38,370 nucleotides of DNA from Alkalibacterium gilvum (GCF_900109085.1 NZ_FNYW01000018.1:1-38370); one strand, 5' to 3'; counted from the stretch's first letter, positions 1 to 7,450 are shown. The notes: generated from the sequence alone by a model not told the origin. Numbers and translations: made by a program.

Positions 1-230
1 AATGACTTGGCAACATTGCCCGTTTTGCTTTGGAAAATGGAGGCATACTGCTCTTCCAAGTCTATCCATGGAATCAGCTCTGCTTTTTTGACCCAACGAT
101 TTTCAGGATTCATGGTAAGCCCCACGGGCTGATTGAAGTCATCGAATGATAATTGAGTATTAGGCTGCTTTTTGTACACATCTATCGCTCCATTTCCTTG
201 AAAAGTGCAAAGAATTTGATAGTGGTTCAT
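1..230 (-). CDS. IS5/IS1182-type transposase, N-terminal part, runs off the left edge
   Basis: The minus strand reads from an ATG at 230 through to base 1 without a stop, so only about 76 N-terminal residues are visible. The segment NRWVKKAELIPWIDLEEQYA followed by GNVAKS matches the N-terminal DUF772 domain shared by IS5- and IS1182-like transposases, where the next expected segment is RMALGALIIKEKLG. The catalytic DDE domain would lie outside the window, so activity cannot be judged. The copy sits beside an EcsC remnant pointing the other way, which suggests that the insertion or a later deletion removed the N-terminal part of that gene. The broad group is fairly certain; the exact IS family is not. 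Confidence 0.7.
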   Translation of the reverse strand, partial: MNHYQILCTFQGNGAIDVYKKQPNTQLSFDDFNQPVGLTMNPENRWVKKAELIPWIDLEEQYASIFQSKTGNVAKS

Positions 231-293
231 TGAAATCCTTGCACTTATTATATCAAAAACCATGGACATTTACCGTAATATCAACATATTTGA

Positions 294-521
294 ATTATTC
301 AGTACACACTACTTATCAACATAAATAAAAAATTAGGGTTCAGATTTATCACTAAAGGCGGTACGAAAGGAGTTATAAATCTCTGGAAAGCTGTTCCATT
401 AGTTGGCGCAGGCGTTGGATCAACATACGATTTTACAACGACTAAAGTTATTGCAAACCGTGCAAAGAAAATGTTTATTGAAAACGGACAGATTAATATT
501 GGTGCACTAGAAGGAAAATAA
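294..521 (+). pseudogene. EcsC-family protein, C-terminal remnant
   Basis: An open plus-strand frame follows a stop at 291-293 and ends at TAA 519-521. It has no credible start codon or ribosome binding site. It reads NKKLGFRFITKGGTKGVINL, then a VPLVGAGVGSTYDFTTTKVIANRAKKMFI-like tail in which the glycine-rich VPxVGAGVG stretch and the NRAKKxFI end are typical of the C-terminus of EcsC-family proteins. About 75 residues remain of a protein normally above 200. The missing part would lie where the neighbouring transposase now ends. Functions of the EcsC family are poorly known, and this piece is presumably inactive. Confidence 0.7.
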
Positions 522-546
522 ATATAAGTTATTATTTTAAACATAC

Positions 547-600
547 AAAGAGAGCTAGCTATAAAAAATATGCCAGCTCTCTAAAAAAAGTATTTTGAAG
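547..600 (+). repeat. Hairpin repeat, copy 1, near the left end of the PTS segment
   Basis: AGAGAGCT at 549-556 pairs with AGCTCTCT at 575-582 around an 18-base loop. The sequence from about 547 to 600 closely resembles 5468-5518 at the other end of the PTS operon region; both contain TATAAAAAATAT-like text followed by CCAGCTCTCT. It lacks a clean U-tract on either strand, so a terminator role for the EcsC remnant is only weakly supported. Confidence 0.5.
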
Positions 601-900
601 CAGACTCCCGACCAGTTCTTTCTTAATTAACATTTGTATAAAAAGTATTTTTCTGGCAAATATTGTAATCTCACTGTACAAGAAAGCACACCGACAGATA
701 ATTATATTCAAAGTTTGGATAATGTAATTATAAAAACTCTTATTTTATAAGTACCGGCTCTATAATATATTTTTTACACTAATTGCTATTCACTAGTGAA
801 CCTCCAACACATTTTACATTTCCTCAGCTTTTATCTTTTATCTAATAGCTCATGCCCATGTAAACTCATTACAAATTAATATTTGTAAAAATATAAGTAA
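601..900. other. Gene-free A+T-rich stretch
   Basis: I see no convincing coding frame here. The one clear structure is a perfect 8-base inverted repeat at 869-888 (TTACAAAT, loop TAAT, ATTTGTAA) shortly before the operon terminator. The stretch may be debris from the rearrangement that truncated the EcsC gene. Confidence 0.4.
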
Positions 901-902
901 AT

Positions 903-957
903 AAAAAAGTAAGGAAACCAACAATTCTAAATTGTTTGAGTTTCCTTACTTTTTTTA
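903..957 (-). terminator. Strong intrinsic terminator of the PTS operon
   Basis: AAAAAAGTAAGGAAAC (903-918) pairs with GTTTCCTTACTTTTTT (940-955), and CAACAATT/AATTGTTTG extends the helix inside. A/T runs flank both sides, so it can work in both directions. It lies about 42 bases beyond the stop of the TrpA-like gene and closes the minus-strand operon. Confidence 0.85.
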
Positions 958-998
958 ATATATTTTGAATCTTAGAGATTCAACTTACAACTAGATGG

Positions 999-1682
999 TT
1001 ATTTAAATGTTTTCAAATAATCTTTTATACCAGGTATACCACCTTCTATATATTCTTTCATCAATGCTGTACCTATAATAACTCCATCAGCATCATTATT
1101 AAAGACGGTCTCAGCGTCTTCCTTTGTTTTAATTCCAAACCCCACAAATGCAGGTATATCAGAAAATTTACGTATGTTCTTTATTGTATCTACATAGTCG
1201 GTAGGGACATCATCAAAGCTTCCTGTTTTACCTTCACCAGAAATCACATACGCAAATGTTTCATTGTTTTGTAATTTCTCTTTCATCTTTAGTCCATCCA
1301 TTTTAGGTGGGTAAAGTTGTATGGGTTTATTTAAATCCTTTTTAGTTAAACTCTTATCCACACACAATAATCCGTCGTAAAGATTTTCATGGCTCAGTAA
1401 ATCGTATTTCTCTACTCCAGCATAATATGTCATTAAAATAATCTTAAAATTAAATTTCTCTTTAATTTGCTTTAGTACTTCAATCAATTCAGCTTGTTTT
1501 AACCCGTTTTTCAAAACAGTGTCATGGGATTGCTGAATTATTTCACCATCCATGAAAGGATTCTCTACCGGAATTCCGAGCTCTAAATATGTTACACCTT
1601 CATTACTTAAAGCTTCTAAGATTTCAAAAAACCTTTCATTGTTTGGATAATTCAAAGTCATATAAAACATTATATGTTTCAT
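999..1682 (-). CDS. TrpA-like lyase in a PTS operon
   Basis: This 227-residue TIM-barrel protein belongs to the tryptophan synthase alpha family, which cleaves indole-3-glycerol phosphate to glyceraldehyde 3-phosphate by a retro-aldol step. Both catalytic acids are in place: Glu34 in YLELGIP and Asp45 in NPFMDGE (Glu49 and Asp60 of E. coli TrpA). The mobile loop GEGKTG and the phosphate-binding segments GFGIK (181-185) and GVIIGTA (200-206) are also present. It is shorter than the usual 265-270 residues because the N-terminal helix is missing. There is no trpB or other trp gene nearby. It starts 3 bases after the EIIC reading frame, with its AGGAGGT site inside the EIIC end. I infer a sugar-phosphate lyase acting on the product of this PTS rather than a role in tryptophan synthesis. 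Confidence 0.85.
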   Translation of the reverse strand: MKHIMFYMTLNYPNNERFFEILEALSNEGVTYLELGIPVENPFMDGEIIQQSHDTVLKNGLKQAELIEVLKQIKEKFNFKIILMTYYAGVEKYDLLSHENLYDGLLCVDKSLTKKDLNKPIQLYPPKMDGLKMKEKLQNNETFAYVISGEGKTGSFDDVPTDYVDTIKNIRKFSDIPAFVGFGIKTKEDAETVFNNDADGVIIGTALMKEYIEGGIPGIKDYLKTFK

Positions 1683-1685
1683 TGG

Positions 1686-2964
1686 TTAACCTCCTATTAA
1701 TTTCAGCAGTCCTCCTAATAATGGACCGTATAAAGTATAGTCTGTTTCACTTAAAATACGCATAATTGGTTCGTAGGATCCAACCATAGGAAGTAAAAAC
1801 GCTTGACCAAATATTAGAACTAAACCATTTGCGAATGATCCAATAATCGCACCTCTTCTTCCTCCGTGAGCATTACCAAATATAGCAGTCGCAGCTCCAG
1901 TAAAGAATGTTGGGATCAAGGCAGGGAAAGCGACAATAGGATAATTAAATAGTCCCAGTACTAGCATTCCAATAATCCCTGCAAGTAGACTCATTAGAAA
2001 TCCTAATATTACTGAAGTTGGATAATTTGGGAAAAGCAAGGGCACATCCAATCCGGGGATAGAATTTGGAATGATTTTATTTGCAAAACCATGAAAGGCT
2101 GCAATAATCTCAGAAAGCATCATTCTTACACCTGTTATTATAACCGTAATCCATACACCAAACTCTACACCTTTTAGAATTTGAATACACAACTATATCC
2201 TGACCACCACTGATGTTTTCTGATACCCATCCTGGGCCGGCAAGCAATGACACTATTAGGAATAATAGTGTCATTACAATAGTTAAGGAAATAGTCATCT
2301 CTCTTAAAAATTGGAATTTTTTGGATATTTGCATCGTTTCCAAATCTTTATCTTTATTACCAAATGCTTTAGCAAGTAAAGATGAAATGATTAAGCCTGA
2401 GGAGCTTGAATGAGCTAATGTAAAACCTTCCGCCCCTTTCACCTCTCCTGTGAAAAGCGCAACTGACGCACAAGAAAACGTCATATATAAGCCTAAAATA
2501 ATAGCACCTACAATTACAAGAGCTATGAAACTTAGATCTGTGTTGAATTTAAGTAAGGCAGCAATTAAACCTGCGAAGAAAAAAGAGACATGTGCGGATA
2601 AATGTACATATTTAAAACGAGTAAAACGTGCAATTAATAAATTAGCGAGGAATCCAAAAGCAAAAATAAGTGCCATTTCTGTTCCGATTCCTGTTAAACT
2701 TTCAGCTTGTGCTTCTCCTATGTTTGTTGATAACATTTCTAGTCCAAAAACTTTAGATATCATCGGTTGTAAAGGAAGTAAGGCCATCCCAAGTGTTTGT
2801 CCACCAACATTTATTAAAGTAAATCCTATCATTGTTTTAATAACACTTGGTAAAATTTGGTGCCATTTTTTCTTTTCTGCCAACATACCTGCGATAACTA
2901 CTAAACCAATTATAAATACAGCTTGACTTAAAACATTATTAATTAGATACAGTATAAAGTTCAT
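1686..2964 (-). pseudogene. PTS EIIC, ascorbate (UlaA/SgaT) type, frameshifted
   Basis: Two overlapping minus-strand frames together make one UlaA-like permease of about 430 residues. The N-terminal frame (2110-2964, start ATG 2964) is a typical many-helix membrane protein up to SGGQDIVVYS, then loses homology. The C-terminal frame (1686-2192) resumes with IQILKGVEFGVWITVIITGVRMMLSEI, the expected continuation, and ends in a glycine-rich LLGGLLKLIGG. The switch lies within about 2175-2195 and needs a single-base insertion or deletion. EIIC forms the membrane channel that receives the sugar passed from EIIB. The regulator, EIIB and TrpA-like genes are intact, so this is either a recent inactivation or a sequencing error; I cannot tell which. 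The start is preceded by AAAGGAG. Confidence 0.85.
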
Positions 2965-2985
2965 ATTCTTTCTACTCCTTTATAG

Positions 2986-3255
2986 TTAGTTGATATGCTT
3001 GAGTAATTGTTCTTCTAAATAAGCTTTATCCATCATATTGTCTATTCTTATAACAGTTCCATCTGCATTTCTCAAAGAATCAGCAAAATCAGATGTAGTA
3101 ATAAGCAAATCATAATTACTCGGATCAACTGAACCGATATCAGAAGCATCGACTTCTGCTTCAATATTATGCTTTTCTAAAATTTGTTGAGTAAATACCC
3201 GCAACATCATACTACTCCCTACACCTGCACCACATATAGTAACAATTTTTAACAT
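2986..3255 (-). CDS. PTS EIIB, ascorbate (SgaB/UlaB) type
   Basis: This 89-residue cytoplasmic phosphocarrier passes phosphate from EIIA to the incoming sugar. The N-terminus MLKIVTICGAGVGSSMMLR contains the P-loop-like CGAGVGSS motif with the phosphorylated cysteine at position 8, typical of lactose/galactitol/ascorbate-superfamily EIIB proteins. The length is normal. It starts 1 base after the regulator's stop codon, with AGGAGG inside the end of the regulator gene, and lies 21 bases before the EIIC start, so the three are translated from one message. No free-standing EIIA gene is present in the window; one must come from elsewhere or from the regulator's C-terminal EIIA-like domain. Confidence 0.9.
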   Translation of the reverse strand: MLKIVTICGAGVGSSMMLRVFTQQILEKHNIEAEVDASDIGSVDPSNYDLLITTSDFADSLRNADGTVIRIDNMMDKAYLEEQLLKHIN

Positions 3256-3256
3256 A

Positions 3257-5281
3257 TTATTTTCCTCCTTTGATAATTTTCATTAATTCATCTTTGCTTG
3301 AAGCTTTTTTAATTTTATTTAACTTATTATTATCACCAAGTATATCTACTAACTCCGATAAAGCTCTCAAATGAGTTTGATGATCAACAGCACATAAACC
3401 GACTACAATACTTACCGGATCGTTAGTTGGGTGTCCAAACTTTATAGGCTTATCTAAAGTTACTATACTTAATCCGATTGCTTTTGCTCCCTTTTCCGGT
3501 CTTGCATGCGGCATGGCTATGCCTGGAGCGATAACAATATATGTTCCGTTTTCTTCAACGTTATCAATCATTGCTTGGATGTAACTTTCTTCAGCGTATC
3601 CCTCCTTTACAAGCAGTCTCCCACTTTCTCTAACTGCCTGATCTCTTGACTCACATTTTGCATTGACACTCAATAATCTTTCATTTAAAACTTCTAATAA
3701 CATTGGTTGATAGCCTCCTTCTTCTATTCTCTTTGATATAGGTAAGCCAAAATACTGACTTAATTCAACTTTTAATTTATCTTCATCTAAAATTTGGGCA
3801 TGATTAGAAATCTTGTCGATTAAAAACTCAATATCTATAGATCTTGTGGCTTTTTTCAGCATAGACGCTATTCTATCCTTATCTTTTTCAGAAAGATATG
3901 GATTAACTACAATGACGGGTATAGATGGATGATGGAAATCGACTGTAGATATAATTAAATTAACATCGTTTGATGCAAGCCATTCTTTTGCACTTCGAGC
4001 ACTAAATGTTCCCAAAATATCCACATTAAAATTGGATACCATCCGAGTTTTAAGTATCTCTGATGTACTCATCCCTGCGTGACATACTATGATCACTCTG
4101 GACTTAGTTTCGATAGTTTTCTTATTTCGCTCGTAAGAAGAAGCGAAAAGTAAAGTAAAGTATGAAACCTCATGTTCAGAAAACTTAACCGCCAATTGGC
4201 TCTCTAATATCTTAATGCGCTTTAATACTTTGTCATGTAGCATGGGATATTTTTCCTTGATATATCCTAAGATAGGGTTGGTAATATATTCATTCATTTT
4301 AGCCCTTTTATAAGCAGGCCTTAGGTGATTAATGATTCCAAGAAATAACGTATCATCTCTTGTAAACTCACTAAACTTGTATGATTCAGAAACTTCTTCT
4401 ATAAACTGTTGTGTCAAAAGCGAGTACAATATCCATCTCTCTGATAAAGACTGTCCTTCATCTAAAACAGAAGATTCAGATAATTTAGCCGCTATATATC
4501 TGCACTCTGAGTCAGGTATATTGTGTTGGTATACTTGCTCTAATTTCTTTTTGTTTTTCAATAAGTAGATGGTTTCTTTAGATTCAGAATCTTTAAATAA
4601 TCCTGGCTCAAGCGGAAATCCTAAATGAATCCTCTGGTATGCAACCCACAGAGCTGATACTACTCTTTCAAATGATTCATCACTAATTTCCAAATTTATA
4701 GCAAGCGTAATTTCTGTTAGAAAGTTTTCCAGATTGTATAATAAAGTACCATCTTCGTAGTTGAAGTATTTTCTATCTTTTTCATTTAGTGTTTTTATTA
4801 TTTTTTCTATAGCAATGCTTCTTATATCAATCTCATCACCTTCAAGTCTATATCCTTTAAATTGCATGCTCCTAACTATAATAGATTGCTGAGTAAATAT
4901 GTTTTTAATATTTTTTATATCATTTAAAGCAGTCCCTCTAGAGATATAAAACTTTTTACACAAGTCTTCAATAGTAAAGTACTTTTTTTCTAAAATAATA
5001 TATCTTATCATATTTTCTCGTCGACGTTGGATCTCATTTTCTCCAAATAAATCATTCTTCAACTCATCGATATGACTTTTTAGTTTTTCGCTAAAAGAAA
5101 TCTCTCCACCAACATTTACAATCATAGGATAATTAAACGCTTTCAGTTTAACGTTAAGCTTTTTAATATCTGTATAAATCGTTCGTTCACTAACTTTCAA
5201 CAAACTAGCTATTCTTTTGATGGATATTGCAGACACTTCTTCGGTTAACATTGATACAATCTTCGATAATCGACTATCCAT
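3257..5281 (-). CDS. PRD-containing PTS transcription activator (MtlR/LicR type)
   Basis: This 674-residue regulator has the full modular set: a DeoR-like helix-turn-helix (about 1-46, ERTIYTDIKKL), a second Mga-like HTH (about 85-135), PRD1 (about 180-290, QRIHLGFPLE with His219), PRD2 (about 305-400, INHLRPAYKRA with His319), an EIIB-like domain (IIVCHAGMSTSE, Cys400) and an EIIA-like domain (about 525-674, IAMPHARPEKG with His592). In this family, phosphorylation of PRD and EII residues by PTS proteins tells the regulator whether substrate is arriving. As first gene of the operon it probably controls its own transcription together with the EIIB, EIIC and TrpA-like genes. A perfect palindrome lies 57-87 bases upstream of its ATG. 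Domains are clear; the inducing sugar is unknown. Confidence 0.92.
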   Translation of the reverse strand: MDSRLSKIVSMLTEEVSAISIKRIASLLKVSERTIYTDIKKLNVKLKAFNYPMIVNVGGEISFSEKLKSHIDELKNDLFGENEIQRRRENMIRYIILEKKYFTIEDLCKKFYISRGTALNDIKNIKNIFTQQSIIVRSMQFKGYRLEGDEIDIRSIAIEKIIKTLNEKDRKYFNYEDGTLLYNLENFLTEITLAINLEISDESFERVVSALWVAYQRIHLGFPLEPGLFKDSESKETIYLLKNKKKLEQVYQHNIPDSECRYIAAKLSESSVLDEGQSLSERWILYSLLTQQFIEEVSESYKFSEFTRDDTLFLGIINHLRPAYKRAKMNEYITNPILGYIKEKYPMLHDKVLKRIKILESQLAVKFSEHEVSYFTLLFASSYERNKKTIETKSRVIIVCHAGMSTSEILKTRMVSNFNVDILGTFSARSAKEWLASNDVNLIISTVDFHHPSIPVIVVNPYLSEKDKDRIASMLKKATRSIDIEFLIDKISNHAQILDEDKLKVELSQYFGLPISKRIEEGGYQPMLLEVLNERLLSVNAKCESRDQAVRESGRLLVKEGYAEESYIQAMIDNVEENGTYIVIAPGIAMPHARPEKGAKAIGLSIVTLDKPIKFGHPTNDPVSIVVGLCAVDHQTHLRALSELVDILGDNNKLNKIKKASSKDELMKIIKGGK

Positions 5282-5337
5282 AATCTTGCCTCCTAGGTTA
5301 AGTAAATTATATCAATCCATTTGAGCTTATACCAAAG

Positions 5338-5368
5338 TAATATTTTTTCAAATATTGAAAAAATATTA
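5338..5368. promoter_or_regulatory. Perfect palindrome, candidate operator of the PTS operon
   Basis: TAATATTTTTTCAA (5338-5351) and TTGAAAAAATATTA (5355-5368) are perfect 14-base inverted arms around ATA. The palindrome overlaps the likely minus-strand -10 region and start point upstream of the PRD regulator. Its position suits an operator; the binding protein is inferred to be the adjacent regulator. Confidence 0.6.
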
Positions 5369-5389
5369 ATCTTGACTAATTCCTGACAA
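5360..5389 (-). promoter_or_regulatory. Possible promoter of the PTS operon
   Basis: On the minus strand TTGTCA (5389-5384) is followed after 18 bases by TATTTT (5365-5360). The -35 box is good and the -10 box weak, as expected for a promoter needing an activator. It would give a leader of roughly 70 bases before the regulator's ATG at 5281. Confidence 0.4.
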
Positions 5390-5467
5390 TTGTACTATGT
5401 ATCGATATATTAAAGTATATAAGAACTTAAAAAGATTCTATGAATTACCATATAATTTTTAATTACA

Positions 5468-5518
5468 AAAAGAACTGATTATAAAAATATACCAGCTCTC
5501 TTATAGTATTATTTTAAG
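5468..5518. repeat. Hairpin repeat, copy 2, right end of the PTS segment
   Basis: This closely resembles 547-600: AAGAACTG, ATTATAAAAATAT, CCAGCTCTCTTATAGTATTATTTTAAG. The left arm has decayed (AGAACTG against CAGCTCT), so the hairpin is imperfect. The two copies bracket the whole PTS operon with its terminator. Confidence 0.45.
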
Positions 5519-5893
5519 TAGTTCTCTCAAAAGATAAATCACTCTGTAAAGAACAATTCATTCTTCTACTGTCTGTACATGCCTAAATTTTCAAATTTAT
5601 TTGTACATCTCCTTAATCCATCTGAGTTTAGGATATTACTAAGTAGACGTATAATTACTATAAGCTCCCTTTTAAATCTTTTGACACTCCCATCTTTTGA
5701 AACGATATAAAGCAATTACACTAAAGTTAGCTTCATTCTACCTTAATGTTTGTGAAAAACCTCTTTTGACCAACTGTAATATTGATATAAATAGTATCCT
5801 TTCATCGATGTCTATACCCCCCCAGTGTGTGGCCTTTGTGTTAAATGGAATAAGTGAATACTCTATTTAGTTTTCATGTACCGTTTCTACACA
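5519..5893. other. Gene-free intergenic stretch
   Basis: No credible coding frame or RNA gene is visible. There is a TGTACA...TGTACA inverted pair near 5575-5612 flanking AAATTTTCAAATTT, and a run of eight C residues near 5817-5824. Neither has an obvious role. Confidence 0.35.
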
Positions 5894-5926
5894 AAAAGCT
5901 TTGAGCCAAAACAGCTCAAAGCTTTT
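5894..5926 (-). terminator. Intrinsic terminator after the pRiA4b-like gene
   Basis: AAAAGCTTTGAGC (5894-5906) and GCTCAAAGCTTTT (5914-5926) form a perfect 13-base stem with a 7-base loop. On the minus strand a U-run follows the stem. It lies 18 bases beyond the stop of the gene at 5944-6978. Confidence 0.85.
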
Positions 5927-5943
5927 CTATATAAATCAATTAT

Positions 5944-6978
5944 CTAGAGTACTTTCTTAGGTACGACTTTCTTTTGTTTCCAGCCCATGCTCCTGGCCCA
6001 GCGCTTGAAGTCGGCGGCTTCTTGTTTGTCTTCGGGTTCATTGATCGTTCTTAAGAAGTTCGCAAAGCCGCTCAAGCCACCGACGTCGTCCATGACATCT
6101 ACCCCGTCTCTTGAAAGACAGACCGGCTTATGCTTAGTCAGCACAACTTCTTTAGCTGCGTCCACTTCGTCTTGTGTGACGGAGTGATCAGCCACTAGAT
6201 CCTCACAGCTTTCCAACTTGGTCACCTTAACGATCCAGCTGTCACCGTAGTCATACTCGTAATACAACGCCTGTGTCACTGGGAAGCCAGAACCACTCAG
6301 CTCTTCGCCGACATAGCCTAACACGTCTGTGATCAGAAGACTCTCCATCAAACTTTCTATCCCGCTTTCCATCGCGATGGCCGCATTCATCTCGTCTAAG
6401 GTCATATCGACCAGTGCCTTCTTGCCTAACACTTTCGGTTCAGCTTCCGGATCTGTCTGTCTGCGCTCTAGATAGTCGGAGAAAGGTTCCTGTATCTCCA
6501 GCTCTTCGAACCGGTCTAGTAGTTCATTTACATCTGCTCTTGCCACGTCAGCTTGTTCAAAGTAACCACCGTATCGATACGGGCCCGTATATTTCCTGCG
6601 CAGCCAGGCGTTAAAATTACCGGAATTATAATCATCGTCCCAGAACAAATCATGTTCCGCTTCTGACGGCGGCTGAAACAGTACGCCGACCAGGTTTGAC
6701 CAGCCTTTAACTGTCCCCTGAGTCAGCTCCTGATAGACATCTTCCGGTAAATTGAACTGCCTTAAGTGCGAATTCTGCCAGCCGAACAGTTTCTGCATCG
6801 CATAGTGCAGCGCGTGCAGGGTCATGTCAGAAGAGATCAGCACCTCTCTAGTGATACGGTCACCCGAAGATGACTCTCCGTACCGTTTCAGCATCACCTT
6901 CTCGTCACTGGACAAGTAGTCACTCATCAGTTCCAGCCTTAGTCGTACGGGTTTAATGTCTTTTTGAGTTTTTGGCAT
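5944..6978 (-). CDS. pRiA4b ORF-3-like family protein
   Basis: This 344-residue soluble protein carries the signature of the plasmid pRiA4b ORF-3 (MM3350-like) family: FGWQNSHLRQF at 65-75, YYEYDYGDSWIVKV at 239-252, a C-terminal CLSRDGVD segment and DDVGGLSGF at 297-305. Family members are scattered through bacteria and archaea, often on plasmids or beside mobile elements, and have no settled biochemical role. An insertion of about 100 residues between the two conserved halves makes it longer than the minimal domain. G+C is about 47% in a sampled line, well above the capsule locus. It stands alone, with its own GGAGGG site before ATG 6978 and a strong terminator. The family call is good; the function is unknown. 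Confidence 0.8.
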   Translation of the reverse strand: MPKTQKDIKPVRLRLELMSDYLSSDEKVMLKRYGESSSGDRITREVLISSDMTLHALHYAMQKLFGWQNSHLRQFNLPEDVYQELTQGTVKGWSNLVGVLFQPPSEAEHDLFWDDDYNSGNFNAWLRRKYTGPYRYGGYFEQADVARADVNELLDRFEELEIQEPFSDYLERRQTDPEAEPKVLGKKALVDMTLDEMNAAIAMESGIESLMESLLITDVLGYVGEELSGSGFPVTQALYYEYDYGDSWIVKVTKLESCEDLVADHSVTQDEVDAAKEVVLTKHKPVCLSRDGVDVMDDVGGLSGFANFLRTINEPEDKQEAADFKRWARSMGWKQKKVVPKKVL

Positions 6979-7067
6979 TCTTTACCCTCCACTTTATGAA
7001 TTGTTACGTATGTCCTATTAGGTAAAGTGTATCATGTCTGTCTTCCAGATGGAATTAAAGCCTAGAT

Positions 7068-7112
7068 CTTAACAAGTGAGATCCTGTTTGTGCTTCACTT
7101 GTTACGTTTATT
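7068..7112 (+). repeat. Hairpin direct repeat A upstream of the ComK-like gene
   Basis: AACAAGTGA (7071-7079) pairs with TCACTTGTT (7095-7103), followed by ACGTTT. The unit recurs about 105 bases on (repeat B), sharing AAGTGAGA, CACTTGT and ACGTTT in the same order and spacing. Confidence 0.65.
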
Positions 7113-7172
7113 CCGAAACGTGACTAGTGGACAGGTTAAATTGTGTAACTTGTAAAGATAAGCCTTAATCGT

Positions 7173-7210
7173 TATAAGTGAGACCAAACAGCGCACTCAC
7201 TTGTGACGTT
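7173..7210 (+). repeat. Hairpin direct repeat B upstream of the ComK-like gene
   Basis: AAGTGAG (7176-7182) pairs with CTCACTT (7196-7202), followed by GTGACGTTT. The arms and flanking words match repeat A while the loops differ in sequence, which argues for conserved structure rather than simple duplication. Confidence 0.6.
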
Positions 7211-7245
7211 TCTACTCGTGAGTAAGAAAATAATCTTATGATGTG

Positions 7246-7266
7246 ATTTTTCGCCTGGCGAAAAAT
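7246..7266. promoter_or_regulatory. Perfect palindrome upstream of the ComK-like gene
   Basis: ATTTTTCGCC (7246-7255) and GGCGAAAAAT (7257-7266) are perfect 10-base arms around one T. It could be a protein-binding site or a tight hairpin. It is followed by another imperfect hairpin near 7300-7319 (AGATATCC/GGATTTCT). Confidence 0.5.
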
Positions 7267-7344
7267 TTCAAATGGAGCATTTCAAAGATATTTTGTTCAG
7301 ATATCCTTGCGGATTTCTGGTAGCTATGACCGTTCAGTATAACC

Positions 7345-7357
7345 AAAATAATATTTT
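7345..7357. promoter_or_regulatory. AT-box (ComK-type site) candidate
   Basis: AAAA-TAATA-TTTT exactly fits the AAAA-N5-TTTT half-site recognised by Bacillus subtilis ComK. It ends 10 bases before the -35 box proposed for the ComK-like gene, a sensible position for an autoactivation site. ComK usually binds two such boxes, and no second good match at the usual spacings was found. Confidence 0.45.
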
Positions 7358-7367
7358 TCTCATAATG

Positions 7368-7395
7368 TTCACAAATTAAATATATATATTACAAT
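7368..7395 (+). promoter_or_regulatory. Promoter candidate of the ComK-like gene
   Basis: TTCACA (7368-7373) and TACAAT (7390-7395) are separated by 16 bases, giving a start near 7402 at the foot of the leader hairpin. Confidence 0.45.
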
Positions 7396-7403
7396 AGTTA
7401 GTG

Positions 7404-7437
7404 AAACCGCTAACAAATAGCGGTTTATTATTTTTTT
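7404..7437 (+). terminator. Terminator-like hairpin directly before the ComK-like start
   Basis: AAACCGCTA (7404-7412) and TAGCGGTTT (7418-7426) form a perfect 9-base stem with an ACAAA loop, followed by ATTA and a run of seven T. It ends where the GGAGG ribosome binding site (7438-7442) begins. It would either end an upstream transcript or act as an attenuator of the gene. Confidence 0.7.
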
Positions 7438-7450
7438 GGAGGAATCATTA

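Noticed and set aside
299-544. Minus-strand frame of 81 codons opposite the EcsC remnant
   Set aside because: It is hydrophobic-looking but lies fully antisense to a sequence that matches EcsC on the plus strand, and it has no ribosome binding site.
999-1682. Assigning the TrpA-like gene as tryptophan synthase alpha subunit trpA
   Set aside because: No trpB or other trp genes are near, the protein is short, and it is translationally linked to PTS genes, so the symbol would mislead.
2450-2926. Plus-strand frame of 158 codons inside EIIC
   Set aside because: It is rich in Lys, Pro, Ala and Ser as expected from reading a membrane-protein gene backwards; the minus strand carries the real permease.
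5817-5824. C-run near 5820 as a phase-variation tract
   Set aside because: It lies outside any gene or convincing promoter, so length changes would have no clear target.
7068-7210. Reading the two hairpin repeats as a CRISPR array
   Set aside because: There are only two imperfect units, the spacing is about 105 bases, and no cas genes are present.
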